From CAZPAH01 sp964584495 (GTDB lineage Bacteria > Krumholzibacteriota > Krumholzibacteriia > Krumholzibacteriales > Krumholzibacteriaceae), in contig CAZPAH010000011.1 in assembly GCA_964584495.1 (NCBI GenBank), forward strand, positions 1 to 37,579: a stretch of DNA of 37,579 nucleotides, read 5' to 3'. The notes beneath the pieces were generated by a model. It did no database searches and had not been told where the DNA came from. It saw only the letters and a program-made list of their open reading frames with translations. Each line of letters begins with the position of its first letter. The first letter of the stretch is position 1. A program made the position numbers and the translations under genes. Positions 1-8,194 of the stretch are shown here, piece after piece.

Positions 1-1545
1 TTTTTCGCCGATGAGCTTGCGCATCGATATCCTCGGGCTGAAAAAGGTCTCACCGGTCCTGGCGAACCGTTCCAGCCTGCCTCCCGCCTCTATACCGGTC
101 ATATCCCCAGCCCAGGTGATCTCGCCGTATGCGCCGGCATAGCTCCAGGTGCTGCTCCCGTCGGCCGTGAATGCGTTCCCGTCATTATCCAGCCGGACCG
201 CCGAGTTCTCGTTACGGCTCGCCAGCCAGAACCCCCTGCCGAAATTGAGCTCGTACTCTATCGTCGACATCGACGAGAAAAGCCCGGCCGAGATCCGGCC
301 CCGGTCGTGGCGCCTCGAGAGATCGAGCCTCAACGTGCCCCTTCCACCATACCATCCCATAGACTCCAGATCGTTCCCTTCCATAGTGAATACCGATCTA
401 TACGGTTGCCAGGCGATCAAAGCCCTTCCCGACCAAGGCGAGGAAGGGATCTCCCGGGAGATGTACGACAGGGAAAAGGCGTCCAGCCTCCTGTGCCAGG
501 AGAGAACCGATTCCCCGTCGTCATCCGCCATTACCGCGTCCGTGCTCATGACGGTTTCATCCCCGGATAGAAGCAGGCCGATCCGAACGTAGCTCTTACC
601 ATCTATATGCCTGATTATGCTAGTCTGCACGTCGAAGAAGTTCGGCAGCTGGACGTTCCTCTCGTCCCTGAATGCGCCGTAGACAAGATCGAGGTACGAG
701 CGTCTCGCCAGCAGCGAGACCGACGACGTTCCGCTCGCCATCGACCGCCGCGAAGACAGGGACGAGCTTAGAAGCCCAAGGGAAAAGCTGTTTCCGTCAT
801 CACCCCACTGCGATCCGTCCTTCGTTTCGACCTCGACGACGGCCCCCGTAGCCCCATGCGAGGATGCGGAAAGAGGTACCGGCGAAAAGAAGAATTTTCC
901 GATATTATTCGCGTCATAGATGCTGCATAGTCCGCCGAAATGATAGGGCGACGGGAAGAGCAGCCCGTCAAGGAAGAAGGCATTCGCATCGGGAGAGGAT
1001 CCGTGTATGCTGAAGCGTCCGTCGAAATCGCTGCTCGATGAGACATTTGGAAGGTTTTTCAGGGCGTAGAGCGGGTCCGCCTGCGAAAGCGCTCCCGAAG
1101 ATATCTCTCCGGAATCGAGCTCGATCCTCTCCATAAGCGCCGGCACCCGAGGCGGCGGCGCCGCCACGGCATCTATCACCTGAGTCTCGTATATCCTCTC
1201 ATCAAGGCAAATTTCAAGTCCTGCCGTCCCGGTCCCCTCCACCTCTATGAAATCGATCCCCTCGAACGCCACATGCGCAACGCCTATATGAACCACCCCT
1301 GCGCCGTCGGGGATCGTCAGCTCGAAATCCCCGTCCGATCCGCTCAGTGCCGTCTCCCCCGTCTCGAACAGGGTCACGGCGGCGAGCTTAACCGGCTCTC
1401 CGGTCGCGCAGTCGACGATCCGCCCGTCGATCTTCGACGGCCCTCCCGCGCCGAATCCCGCCGACCGATCAGCCAGAAGGATCACGGCCAGCACGGCGGG
1501 GACAAGCACCGCTGATTTTCCAAAAAAACGCTCCGGGCGTATCAT
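1..1545 (-). CDS. TonB-dependent receptor with carboxypeptidase-regulatory-like domain, C-terminus outside window
   Basis: An outer-membrane transporter that would import a ligand using TonB/ExbBD energy. The reading frame is open without a stop from the ATG at 1545 to the window edge (515 codons). Residues 1-30 form a signal peptide. About 38-110 look like a CarboxypepD_reg-type beta-sandwich (IDGRIVDCATGEPV, then SGSDGDFEL). About 140-235 look like the plug, with PLYALKNLPNV, FSIHGSSPDANAFFLDG and a following PSPYHFGG. The rest is beta-strand-rich barrel with alternating aromatic residues. An ATG at 1563 is in frame, but the one at 1545 has GGGAG five bases upstream and gives the better signal peptide, so it is preferred. 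The substrate cannot be told. The N-terminal domain is typical of the SusC-like and other FCB-type receptors. Confidence 0.85.
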   Translation of the reverse strand, partial: MIRPERFFGKSAVLVPAVLAVILLADRSAGFGAGGPSKIDGRIVDCATGEPVKLAAVTLFETGETALSGSDGDFELTIPDGAGVVHIGVAHVAFEGIDFIEVEGTGTAGLEICLDERIYETQVIDAVAAPPPRVPALMERIELDSGEISSGALSQADPLYALKNLPNVSSSSDFDGRFSIHGSSPDANAFFLDGLLFPSPYHFGGLCSIYDANNIGKFFFSPVPLSASSHGATGAVVEVETKDGSQWGDDGNSFSLGLLSSSLSSRRSMASGTSSVSLLARRSYLDLVYGAFRDERNVQLPNFFDVQTSIIRHIDGKSYVRIGLLLSGDETVMSTDAVMADDDGESVLSWHRRLDAFSLSYISREIPSSPWSGRALIAWQPYRSVFTMEGNDLESMGWYGGRGTLRLDLSRRHDRGRISAGLFSSMSTIEYELNFGRGFWLASRNENSAVRLDNDGNAFTADGSSTWSYAGAYGEITWAGDMTGIEAGGRLERFARTGETFFSPRISMRKLIGEK

Positions 1546-1711
1546 TAAGACTCCCGAAGCCATCCTTGGTCGGTCGAAGCTATATTCTTCCTTGGGACTA
1601 TATGCGGGACAAATGAGATATCAGAGTAATATCGATCCTCCCCCCACCACACGTATCCCACCTACAGTAAAGGTTTCGCGGCATAGCCGGAGGATTCTTT
1701 TCACAGCTATA

Positions 1712-1740
1712 ATTGTACCATATTCCGTTATCCGCGACAA
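1712..1740 (-). promoter_or_regulatory. Candidate sigma70 promoter of the TonB-dependent receptor
   Basis: On the minus strand TTGTCG, a 17-base spacer and TACAAT, with TGG directly before the -10 hexamer (extended -10). Transcription would start near 1705, giving a leader of about 160 bases. Confidence 0.4.
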
Positions 1741-1859
1741 CTACGCGGCCGGCAGGATCGCCCGTATCTTTTATCACTACACCGGATTGCAATTATTATT
1801 ATTTTATTGTTGCCCTTCAGCGTCTTTTTAAATATTATTTCGGCCCTGTATTAAGAAGA

Positions 1860-1888
1860 TTGACTGTCAACATGTTATATATTACATT
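1860..1888 (+). promoter_or_regulatory. Candidate sigma70 promoter of the FemAB-like gene
   Basis: TTGACT, a 17-base spacer and TACATT. Transcription would start near 1895, about 80 bases before the TTG start at 1976. Confidence 0.4.
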
Positions 1889-1975
1889 CGCATAATGGGA
1901 TAGGTAATAGGCTGCCCATCATTCTCTGATAAACCGATCCGGGGGCGGCGAATCTTCCATACGGATGGTCGGCCA

Positions 1976-2938
1976 TTGGAATTTCATATACTCACCCGAA
2001 AACAGCTCGATGTCGGCGCATGGGAAAGGCTGACCGCCGGCAGCTCCTTCTTTCACACCCATCAGTGGGTCGATACCTGCGTAGACGGCCTTTCACCGGG
2101 CGCGCGCGCCGTGTTCCTCTGCGGGTACAAGGACGGTAGGCTCGTAGCCGGTATGCCGGCGGTGATAAAGAAGAAACTATGGATGAAATCTTTCTACTCG
2201 ATGCCCTACGGCACCTACGGCGAAGTCGTGATGGCCGAGGATGCGGGCGACGACAGCAGGGATGAATTCTACGTTCACCTTCTTACCTATCTCAAGAGAG
2301 GTCGTTTCTCCCGGATAGCGATCACCGATTTCGACAGGAACTTCTCGAGGCTGAGCGAGCCGTTCCTCACCCACACCGAGACCTTCACGCACACGATATC
2401 CCTCAACGGCAACAAGGTCCACATCCCCCCGGACAAGAAGATCAACGGCCATATACGGGCGGGGCAGCGGGCCAACAGCGAGATAGTCACCATCACCGAC
2501 AGCCGCCAGCTCGCCGACTTCTACAACCTTTACGAGATCACGGAAAAGCGTCATGGCAGCATAAGGCCCCTTTACAGCAAGAATTTCTTCTCGAGCATAC
2601 TGAAGCATCTGGGAGGCTCCGATATGCTTTACTGGAACGGACTCATTTCCGAGGGGCAGATGGTCGGATCGTGCATAAACTTCATCTACAACGGGACCCT
2701 TTTCAACTGGCAGACCGTATCCAACTACGAGTTCCGCCATCTCAAACCGAACCACGTGCTTCTCTCCGAGGCGATCCGCGTCGGTATCGAGGCCGGGATC
2801 AAGAATATAAACCTGGGAGCCTCCCCCCCGTACGCCCACAGCCTTATCGATTACAAGGAACGCTGGGGAGGCGTAAGGGTCGACTACGATACATACATAT
2901 CCGATTCCTGGTTCAGGAAGCTCGTTTCTTCCAAATAG
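1976..2938 (+). CDS. FemAB/GNAT-fold acyltransferase
   Basis: A 320-residue protein of the FemAB-like acyltransferase superfamily (Acetyltransf_6 style), with two GNAT-like lobes. The N-terminal lobe has the typical SSFFHTHQWVDTC segment (about 23-35) followed by FLCGYKDGRLVAGMPAVIKK. The C-terminal lobe has GQMVGSCINFIYNGTLFNWQTVSN, then a HLKPNHVLLSEAIRVG helix and a KNINLGASP strand (about 270-285), the usual signature. Members transfer amino acids or acyl groups in peptidoglycan cross-bridge, lipid or exopolysaccharide work; the substrate here is unknown. No FemX partner or polysaccharide cluster is visible. The start is TTG: no in-frame ATG or GTG exists between it and the upstream stop at 1901. 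No strong ribosome-binding site is seen. Cytoplasmic, no signal peptide. Confidence 0.75.
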   Translation: MEFHILTRKQLDVGAWERLTAGSSFFHTHQWVDTCVDGLSPGARAVFLCGYKDGRLVAGMPAVIKKKLWMKSFYSMPYGTYGEVVMAEDAGDDSRDEFYVHLLTYLKRGRFSRIAITDFDRNFSRLSEPFLTHTETFTHTISLNGNKVHIPPDKKINGHIRAGQRANSEIVTITDSRQLADFYNLYEITEKRHGSIRPLYSKNFFSSILKHLGGSDMLYWNGLISEGQMVGSCINFIYNGTLFNWQTVSNYEFRHLKPNHVLLSEAIRVGIEAGIKNINLGASPPYAHSLIDYKERWGGVRVDYDTYISDSWFRKLVSSK

Positions 2939-2963
2939 CCGGTATGATCGTCTGGAAGACCGG

Positions 2964-2977
2964 CGGCCGATCGGCCG
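2964..2977. repeat. 14-bp GC-rich perfect palindrome between convergent genes
   Basis: CGGCCGATCGGCCG lies in the 68-bp gap between the convergent FemAB-like and radical SAM genes. No T-tract follows on either strand, so it is at best a weak transcript-end hairpin. Confidence 0.4.
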
Positions 2978-3006
2978 GCCCAGGCAACCGCCCCGGAGAT
3001 AACCTG

Positions 3007-3882
3007 TTACAACCCCCTCATCGATTCGTCTTTCAAGTGGTCACTGGGCCTGGCCAGCGCCCTGTCTATCTCGCCCAGAAGCTTTTCCCTGTCCTTCATC
3101 AGGGTCCCCTTTAGGGGAAGGTAGTTCGAGGCATGGTTGCTTCTGAAGATGCATTTATCCGTTTCGAGGGCCGAAACGAGCCCGCGAAGCTCCATTATGT
3201 CGTCGATGGGCGAGTTGAATTCGAAATCGGGGCCGAAAAGCATCCTGTAGTCGTTCTCGAACGGACCGAGCATCAGGGTCAGGGCCGAAAGGTATCGCGG
3301 CCGGATCCTATTCACCAACGCGGCGGTTTCCATAGCATGCTCCATACTTCCCTTCCTTCCCGCCAGGCCCAGAATAACGGTGACGGAAAGCTTAAGCCCC
3401 GCCTCTGCCGCCTTGAGGCAGCCCTCGACCATTTCGTCGGGACCGGCCCCCTTGTCTATCCTCCGCAACAGCTCCGGATGCCCCGACTCGACCCCGTAAT
3501 AGAGGATAGCCAGTTTTTTATCCCTGAGTCTCTTCATCTCCTCGACCGATTTATCCAGGAGATTGGCCGGGTTGGCGTAAGCGGTAACCCGCTGCAGGTA
3601 GGGAAATGAGGCGGCCAGGCAATCCAGTATCGTCTCAAGCCTCGAGATCGATAGCGCCATCGCGTCTCCATCTGCAAGGAAGATCCTTCTCGTTTCCGGG
3701 AACAGACGGGCAGCCGCCTCGATCGTACCTCTAAGCTCCTCCCAGGGAACCGCCCTGAATCTCTTCCCTTTGTACATGTAGCAGAAGGCGCACCTGTTAT
3801 GGGAACAGCCTATGGTCGCCTGCAGGATCAGCGAGCCCGCCTCGCTGGGCGGCCTGTAAAGAGGTTGAATGTAATCGAGCAA
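3007..3882 (-). CDS. Radical SAM protein of the CX4CX2C type
   Basis: A cytoplasmic radical S-adenosylmethionine enzyme. After the segment PLYRPPSEAGSLILQATIG comes CSHNRCAFCYMYKGKRFR. The three cysteines are spaced CX4CX2C rather than the commoner CX3CX2C. From memory, this spacing with the RPPSEA lead-in is usual for a family of uncharacterised proteins often labelled 'coproporphyrinogen oxidase-like' or COG1032-like. Later segments (FLADGDAMAL, YYGVESGHPELLRRIDKGA) fit the SAM-binding half-barrel. No B12-binding domain is present. The frame is open up to an ATG at 3942, but that ATG has no ribosome-binding site and lies in AT-rich DNA. TTG at 3882 has GGGGA seven bases upstream and matches where the family normally begins, so it is chosen. 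The reaction is unknown. Confidence 0.8.
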   Translation of the reverse strand: MLDYIQPLYRPPSEAGSLILQATIGCSHNRCAFCYMYKGKRFRAVPWEELRGTIEAAARLFPETRRIFLADGDAMALSISRLETILDCLAASFPYLQRVTAYANPANLLDKSVEEMKRLRDKKLAILYYGVESGHPELLRRIDKGAGPDEMVEGCLKAAEAGLKLSVTVILGLAGRKGSMEHAMETAALVNRIRPRYLSALTLMLGPFENDYRMLFGPDFEFNSPIDDIMELRGLVSALETDKCIFRSNHASNYLPLKGTLMKDREKLLGEIDRALARPSDHLKDESMRGL

Positions 3883-4096
3883 TGTCTTTTCCCCAGCTAA
3901 TATAAGTTGGTCGATAATAAAAATAACGCCTCGGCTCGACATATTTTTAATAACGGTTCACGGAGCGAAATAAAAGTGTAAAAAAATAATTACAATTAAT
4001 TATTTAAAAAAACCATTAAAAATGGTAAGGTTATTCAACCTTCGATCGACTAGGGCAAGAAAGTTGAAAATGCCTCTTTAAAGCTCCAAGGGCGAT
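3883..4096. promoter_or_regulatory. AT-rich divergent promoter region
   Basis: It separates the radical SAM gene (-) and acpS (+). Bases 3960-4030 are almost pure A/T. A TATATT at about 3900-3905 on the minus strand could be a -10 for the radical SAM gene, without a recognisable -35. Short inverted repeats (ACCATT/AATGGT, AAGGTT/AACCTT) lie at about 4010-4045. The start sites cannot be fixed by eye. Confidence 0.4.
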
Positions 4097-4477
4097 ATGA
4101 TAAGTGGAATCGGGATTGATACCGTAACGGTCAGCAGAATCGAAAGACTTATCGCAAGGTACGGCGACAGGTTTCTCATGAAGATTTTTACCGGTGAGGA
4201 AATCAGCGAGGGATCGGTCCGCTTCGGGCGGGGACAGTTTTTCGCGGCAAGGTTCGCTGCGCGGGAAGCGTTTTTCAAGGCGCTCGGAACGGGTATGGGC
4301 AGAGGGATATCGATGAAGGAAGTGAGGGTGGCGAAGGACGGATCGGGAAAACCGTATATCGTCCTTTCCGGACCTGCCCGTAAGGCGATAGAGGAAAAAA
4401 ATGTGAGCGCCGTACACCTCAGCATAACGCATGAAGGTGATCTAGCTCAGGCGATCGTAATCCTGGAAGGAGGGTAG
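4097..4477 (+). CDS. acpS: Holo-[acyl-carrier-protein] synthase
   Basis: It transfers 4'-phosphopantetheine from CoA to a serine of acyl carrier protein, making it active for fatty-acid synthesis. The 126-residue length is typical. The magnesium-binding signature is present: ISGIGIDTV with Asp8 at the N-terminus, then FAAREAFFKALGTG with Glu57 and Lys61. The C-terminal part HLSITHEGDLAQAIVIL matches the family's last strands. The start is supported by AAGGG a few bases upstream. It is the first gene of a run with two nuclease-like genes; its stop is two bases from the next start. In many genomes acpS sits beside nnrD or alr, so these neighbours are unusual. Confidence 0.93.
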   Translation: MISGIGIDTVTVSRIERLIARYGDRFLMKIFTGEEISEGSVRFGRGQFFAARFAAREAFFKALGTGMGRGISMKEVRVAKDGSGKPYIVLSGPARKAIEEKNVSAVHLSITHEGDLAQAIVILEGG

Positions 4478-4479
4478 AT

Positions 4480-4938
4480 ATGAATGAAGTGCCCAAAGGC
4501 ATGATAGGAGTAAGCGGAAAACTATTTGTCAACGCAATGCTTCTCAGGCAGAACATTCCTTGTGTCCTGGGAAGCAACGGATACGACCTCGTGGTCAACC
4601 TCGTCAAGCCTCGCAGGGAATATTCGATCCTTGTAACGACCAACCTCAAGCCTAAGAAGGCGGGCGGCAAGGGAAAGATGGCCCTCGATTGGTGGGTTCC
4701 GGTAAACAATCCCGCCGATTTCGTCGCCTGCGTCGACCTAAGCGGACTAAGGATATGGCTCTTCAAGAAAGCTGAATTCACCAAATTTTCACAGCAGAAA
4801 ACCTCGGGAAAGTACCATTTATACATGTACACGAACAAGGAAGTAGCGCTCAGGGGCAAGAAGACGATGAAGCTCGATTACGAGTTCGAAGCATACAAGC
4901 TGGAAAACAGGGTTCCCAGAGGAGTTTTCGACAAATAA
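4480..4938 (+). CDS. Unknown protein resembling a catalytically dead PD-(D/E)XK fold
   Basis: A 152-residue cytoplasmic protein that I do not recognise by name. Its pattern resembles small PD-(D/E)XK domains of the DUF4365/PDDEXK_11 kind: an opening helix GVSGKLFVNAMLLRQNIPCV, a strand with SNGYDLVV, a strand YSILVTTNLKPK, then ADFVACVDLSGLRIWLF. In active members the helix carries Glu (GxxGE) and the third strand reads (Q/E)VKT. Here they are Lys and VTT, so only the Asp of YDLVV remains. The C-terminal part is basic (ALRGKKTMKL). It ends one base before the next ATG, so it is almost certainly co-translated with the Fe-S nuclease downstream and may be its partner. The fold assignment is inference; the reading frame is secure. 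Confidence 0.6.
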   Translation: MNEVPKGMIGVSGKLFVNAMLLRQNIPCVLGSNGYDLVVNLVKPRREYSILVTTNLKPKKAGGKGKMALDWWVPVNNPADFVACVDLSGLRIWLFKKAEFTKFSQQKTSGKYHLYMYTNKEVALRGKKTMKLDYEFEAYKLENRVPRGVFDK

Positions 4939-4939
4939 G

Positions 4940-5959
4940 ATGGCGCTGGAAAACCGGTTTGGATGGTCGATTTCGAGGGAATCGATGTTCGACGCCTGCA
5001 GGCGCCGTTACTACTTTCACTACTACCTCAGCTGGGGAGGCTGGAACGGCTCGGCCCCCATACTGTCGAGGGAAGCCTTCAGGCTTAAACGCCTGATTTC
5101 CCTCTCGCTCTGGAGAGGACAACTCGTCCACTACGTCACGACCAAAGTACTGGCCTCGATGCGGGCCAAGGGGAAAATCCCTCTACCGGAAGATGTCACC
5201 GGATACATCAAGGAGCGGTTCGACAAGCAGTTCGAATTCTCGCGAAGGAAGATGTACCTCTCGGAGCCGAAAAAGAGGGGGGGAAAGCTCAATATCGACT
5301 GGCTGGCCCTTTTCGAGCACGAGTACGGGCGCGAGCTCGAGACCGGCCGCGTCGAAAGGGCGAGGAACGAATGCATCGAAGGTATGGAGGGGCTTCTCTA
5401 CTCCCCCATACTCGAGGATATCATGCTCACCGACAGTTCGAAGTGGACCATCGAAAATATCGATCTCGCCGAGTTCGCCCAGGTATTCCGGTTCTCGGGG
5501 GCGGACGTCTTCGCCAAGACAGACTTCATCTTCAGGGGCAGGGACGGCAGCTTCAACATAGTCGACTGGAAGACTTTCAGGAAAATTGAACCCCCTTCCG
5601 GGGAACGTCCCTTATGCGAGGAAGAGGAGGGAAGGGCGCGGGTGCAGCTTGGGGTCTACGGTTACTACGCCGCCGAGGTGCTGGGAGAGCCGGTTGAGAC
5701 GATAAGGCTCTACGAGGTCAACCTGCTCGACGGGGGAAAGACGGTCGAGTATCTCATCGACGGGGAAAAGATCGAAGCATTCAAGGACCATATAGTAAAC
5801 GGCATCGATAAGCTCTCCTCTGTCCTCGTATCGGGCGATATATCCCGGAACGAGCCGCTAGCGCCCGAAAGCTTTCCAAGGACCGAGAGCGGCCTCTGCA
5901 GGTACTGCAATTTCTTCAGGATCTGCCTGCAGGAGGGAACCCACCCGCATCTGGATTGA
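4940..5959 (+). CDS. RecB/AddB/Cas4-type PD-(D/E)XK nuclease with Fe-S cysteines
   Basis: A predicted DNA exonuclease of 339 residues. The nuclease core is intact: His64 (WRGQLVH), Asp195 (AKTDFI), Asp209-Trp-Lys211 (NIVDWK), and Gln236 with Tyr240 (QLGVYGYYA), the usual RecB-family order. Cys20 near the N-terminus (FDACRRRYYF) and Cys320, Cys323, Cys329 at the C-terminus (CX2CX5C) match the staple that holds a 4Fe-4S cluster in AddB and Cas4. There is no helicase domain and no cas gene nearby, so it is a stand-alone enzyme, possibly acting in repair or defence. It begins one base after the preceding stop. The residue between 210 and 236 is a long acidic insertion (CEEEEG). Family assignment is firm; the biological role is not. 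Confidence 0.85.
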   Translation: MALENRFGWSISRESMFDACRRRYYFHYYLSWGGWNGSAPILSREAFRLKRLISLSLWRGQLVHYVTTKVLASMRAKGKIPLPEDVTGYIKERFDKQFEFSRRKMYLSEPKKRGGKLNIDWLALFEHEYGRELETGRVERARNECIEGMEGLLYSPILEDIMLTDSSKWTIENIDLAEFAQVFRFSGADVFAKTDFIFRGRDGSFNIVDWKTFRKIEPPSGERPLCEEEEGRARVQLGVYGYYAAEVLGEPVETIRLYEVNLLDGGKTVEYLIDGEKIEAFKDHIVNGIDKLSSVLVSGDISRNEPLAPESFPRTESGLCRYCNFFRICLQEGTHPHLD

Positions 5960-6120
5960 TCGCACCACCATTTCTGCCCGGAATTTTCCTTTTTTCAAAT
6001 TTAACTTGTTCGGATTTGACATTTTATGATATACCGTAACCACTGAAAGTACCAGGGACCCCGTGTACCTGTAGGACATCGCCCTGGAAGGATGTACCAC
6101 TAAGCGAAAGGAGAGCCGAC

Positions 6121-6900
6121 GTGAAACGGCTGATCGCACTATCCGTTGTCCTTGTTTCCTCCTTCTTCCTCCTTTACGGCTGCAGCGGCGATGACGGAGC
6201 GCCCGGAGTCCAGGGCCCGGCGGGCGCGCCGGGAGTACCCCAGCCCGTAAAGATCCTCTACCTCGGTGCGGTAAGTGTCTCCTCGATCGATTCGATGATA
6301 GTATACTCTAACAAAAAGGGATATTTCCCGGCCGGAACCGAACTATACAGCTACAGTTTCAATAGCGAGACTCCTGCGGTATCCTTCCTCAGAGAATTCG
6401 ACGTAATCCTCGTTTTCACCGATGGGTTCCCCGATGACTCCGAAAGCACCGGAGACAACCTCGCCTCTTATGTAGACGCGGGAGGAACCCTTGTCATTAC
6501 CTCTTACTGCTATTCGACCGCAGGGTACGGCATGAGGGGAAGGATCATGGAAGAGGGGTATTCGCCCTTCCAGGTCACGGCCGCCGCCGGAGTGGGCGGC
6601 TACAGGGCCATAGATTTTACCTCTCTCTCCTTCCCGCTGCATCCTATTTTCAACGGGGTCGACATGGAGAACTGCCCATACTGGTCAAACGGCAATATCT
6701 CTAATCCGACGATGGATCCGACTGCCACCCTGCTCGCGACCGACGACCAGGGAGCCAACGCGATCGCCATCAATGCCGACGGCAATATAATCGCATTGAA
6801 CCTGTATGCAAGGTACAACATGACCAACTCTTACCCGCAGTTTCAGAATGCGGGTCGGCTGATAGCGAATGCGCTGCTCTACATAGCAGGGTCCTTCTAG
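6121..6900 (+). CDS. Lipoprotein with collagen-like linker and GATase1-like domain, copy 1
   Basis: A 259-residue exported lipoprotein. The N-terminus has a signal peptide ending in LLYGC, so Cys21 would be lipidated. Right after it come Gly-X-Y triplets (GDDGAPGVQGPAGAPG). The rest looks like a class I glutamine-amidotransferase/DJ-1-like or ThuA-like domain: VKILYLGAV, FDVILVFTDGF, LASYVDAGGTLVITSY, with no clear catalytic triad. Conserved blocks shared with the next gene are GRIM, LHPIFNGVD-ENC, GANAIAIN-GNIIALN and LIANALL. It starts with GTG, supported by AAGGAG eight bases upstream. The adjacent paralogue (6955-7740) shows a tandem duplication. The function is unknown; a surface binding protein is the simplest guess. 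Confidence 0.8.
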   Translation: MKRLIALSVVLVSSFFLLYGCSGDDGAPGVQGPAGAPGVPQPVKILYLGAVSVSSIDSMIVYSNKKGYFPAGTELYSYSFNSETPAVSFLREFDVILVFTDGFPDDSESTGDNLASYVDAGGTLVITSYCYSTAGYGMRGRIMEEGYSPFQVTAAAGVGGYRAIDFTSLSFPLHPIFNGVDMENCPYWSNGNISNPTMDPTATLLATDDQGANAIAINADGNIIALNLYARYNMTNSYPQFQNAGRLIANALLYIAGSF

Positions 6901-6954
6901 GCTTAAACCACTGACGGCAACCGCCGCAAACAGGATGGTTGCCGGGGTAAAACG

Positions 6955-7740
6955 ATGAAGGAAAAATCAATGAGAATTAGAAAATTTTCGATGGCAGTAA
7001 TACTGCCCCTTTTCGTGATCTTCGCCTCATGCAGCAATGGCGGTGACGGCCCGGCCGGGCCGGCCGGGCCAAGCGGCAAACCGGGGACTCCCGTCCCGAT
7101 CAACGTGCTCTTTGCCGGTTCCGTAAGCTCAGATGCACAGGGGATTGCAGTAGCTGTCGAGGCATTCAAGGAAGGTTATTTCCCCCTGGGATCGCAGATC
7201 GATGTGATCAATCTTTACCACGAAACACCGACGCTGTCCTATCTCAACGAGTTCGATGCGGTACTTCTATATACCGATATACAGGTCCCGCAGGCGGTCG
7301 GAGATGTTATGGCGGATTACGTCGATGCGGGAGGAAAGGTTGTAGTGGCAGCCTACTCGTTTTCAACATCATGGGGAGTGCAGGGAAGGATCATGGATCA
7401 GGAATACTGCCCGCTGCAGATGAGTGGTGCGGCGGCGGTAAGCGCTCCGAGAACCCTTGATTTCTCATCGATCGAATATCCTCTCCACCCTATCTTCAAC
7501 GGAGTGGATATCGAGAATTGCGTCTTCTTTGCCAACTACAATACGGTCAATCCCCCGTTGTCGCCGGGGGCGACGCTTCTCGCCCTAGACAGCGAGGGTG
7601 CAAACGCGATTGCGATCAATACCGGCGGGAATATAATCGCCCTGAATTTCTTCCCCTACTGGACTTTCACCAACGATACCTATAAAAAGGGAGAGAAGTT
7701 GATCGCGAACGCACTCCTTTTCGTCGCAGGTGCCATGTAG
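6955..7740 (+). CDS. Lipoprotein with collagen-like linker and GATase1-like domain, copy 2
   Basis: Paralogue of the gene at 6121 with the same design and length (261 residues): hydrophobic signal ending in FASC, Gly-X-Y triplets (GPAGPAGPSGKPG), then INVLFAGSV, FDAVLLYTDI, MADYVDAGGKVVVAAYS and the shared blocks GRIM, LHPIFNGVDIENC and GANAIAIN. The -3 residue of the lipobox is Phe rather than Leu, so lipidation is likely but not certain. An in-frame ATG at 6970 has AAGGA seven bases upstream and is an equally good start; the choice changes only five residues. The gap to copy 1 is 54 bases, so both are probably on one transcript. The two copies have diverged clearly outside the shared blocks, so the duplication is not recent. 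Confidence 0.8.
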   Translation: MKEKSMRIRKFSMAVILPLFVIFASCSNGGDGPAGPAGPSGKPGTPVPINVLFAGSVSSDAQGIAVAVEAFKEGYFPLGSQIDVINLYHETPTLSYLNEFDAVLLYTDIQVPQAVGDVMADYVDAGGKVVVAAYSFSTSWGVQGRIMDQEYCPLQMSGAAAVSAPRTLDFSSIEYPLHPIFNGVDIENCVFFANYNTVNPPLSPGATLLALDSEGANAIAINTGGNIIALNFFPYWTFTNDTYKKGEKLIANALLFVAGAM

Positions 7741-7782
7741 GGCGGTTCGCGGGAAACCCGTCCGGGGCCGGAAAAAATAGAA

Positions 7783-8079
7783 ATGGATTCGGTAATTAAG
7801 ATACGGGGAAAGAGCCACCTCTTGTGGGGGGTGGCTTTTTCCGCTCTAGGGGTAATCGAGCTGATGAGGAAAGTGATGATCATCAGGGGGATCCCTCTCT
7901 GGACGATCTCCTTCTTCCTTGTCGGAATAGGGCATTTTATGAAGGTACCAGCTCTTTGGAGAATCCTCGGCAGGGCGGACGACAACGGCGGCCGGCTTTC
8001 GAGGATCGCCAATATTCTTATCGCAATGGGCGTGTTGATTCTCATTGTCTCCCTGGTGATCCTCTTTGCCAGTGGCTGA
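7783..8079 (+). CDS. Small three-helix membrane protein, unknown
   Basis: A 98-residue protein with three likely transmembrane helices (about 13-30, 37-53 and 75-95) joined by short basic loops (ALWRILGRADDNGGRLSR). I recognise no family. It follows the second lipoprotein by 42 bases in the same direction and may share its transcript. It is before, and probably not part of, the ammonia-lyase unit, which has its own promoter. Confidence 0.6.
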   Translation: MDSVIKIRGKSHLLWGVAFSALGVIELMRKVMIIRGIPLWTISFFLVGIGHFMKVPALWRILGRADDNGGRLSRIANILIAMGVLILIVSLVILFASG

Positions 8080-8104
8080 TGCACCGGCCTGAACGACTCT
8101 CCCC

Positions 8105-8133
8105 TTGATATACACTTCCAGGAATGATATATA
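8105..8133 (+). promoter_or_regulatory. Sigma70 promoter of the ammonia-lyase gene
   Basis: TTGATA, exactly 17 bases, then TATATA. Transcription would begin near 8140. That leaves no room for a leader before the ATG at 8140 and so argues for the internal GTG start at 8206. Confidence 0.6.
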
Positions 8134-8194
8134 GAAGCGATGGCGCGAGGAGTCAGGGTCGCGCTCGTTTCTGCCAAACGGCTGGACTGTCAAC

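Larger units (their letters stand above)
1546..1975. other. 430-bp divergent intergenic region
   Basis: It separates the minus-strand receptor from the plus-strand FemAB-like gene. It is more AT-rich than its surroundings, especially 1780-1900. I see no convincing gene: the short open frames inside have no ribosome-binding site and unnatural composition. It holds one candidate promoter for each direction, listed separately. Confidence 0.6.

Noticed and set aside
1592..1895. Open frames of 60-79 codons in the 1546-1975 gap
   Set aside because: No ribosome-binding site, poor composition and overlap with two candidate promoters; they look like chance frames in AT-rich DNA.
2177..2839. 220-codon open frame opposite the FemAB-like gene
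   Set aside because: A shadow in the antisense frame of a well-supported gene; no recognisable domain and no plausible signal or repeat.
6016..6021. Perfect TTGACA upstream of the first lipoprotein
   Set aside because: No -10 hexamer lies 15-19 bases downstream, so it is not called a promoter.
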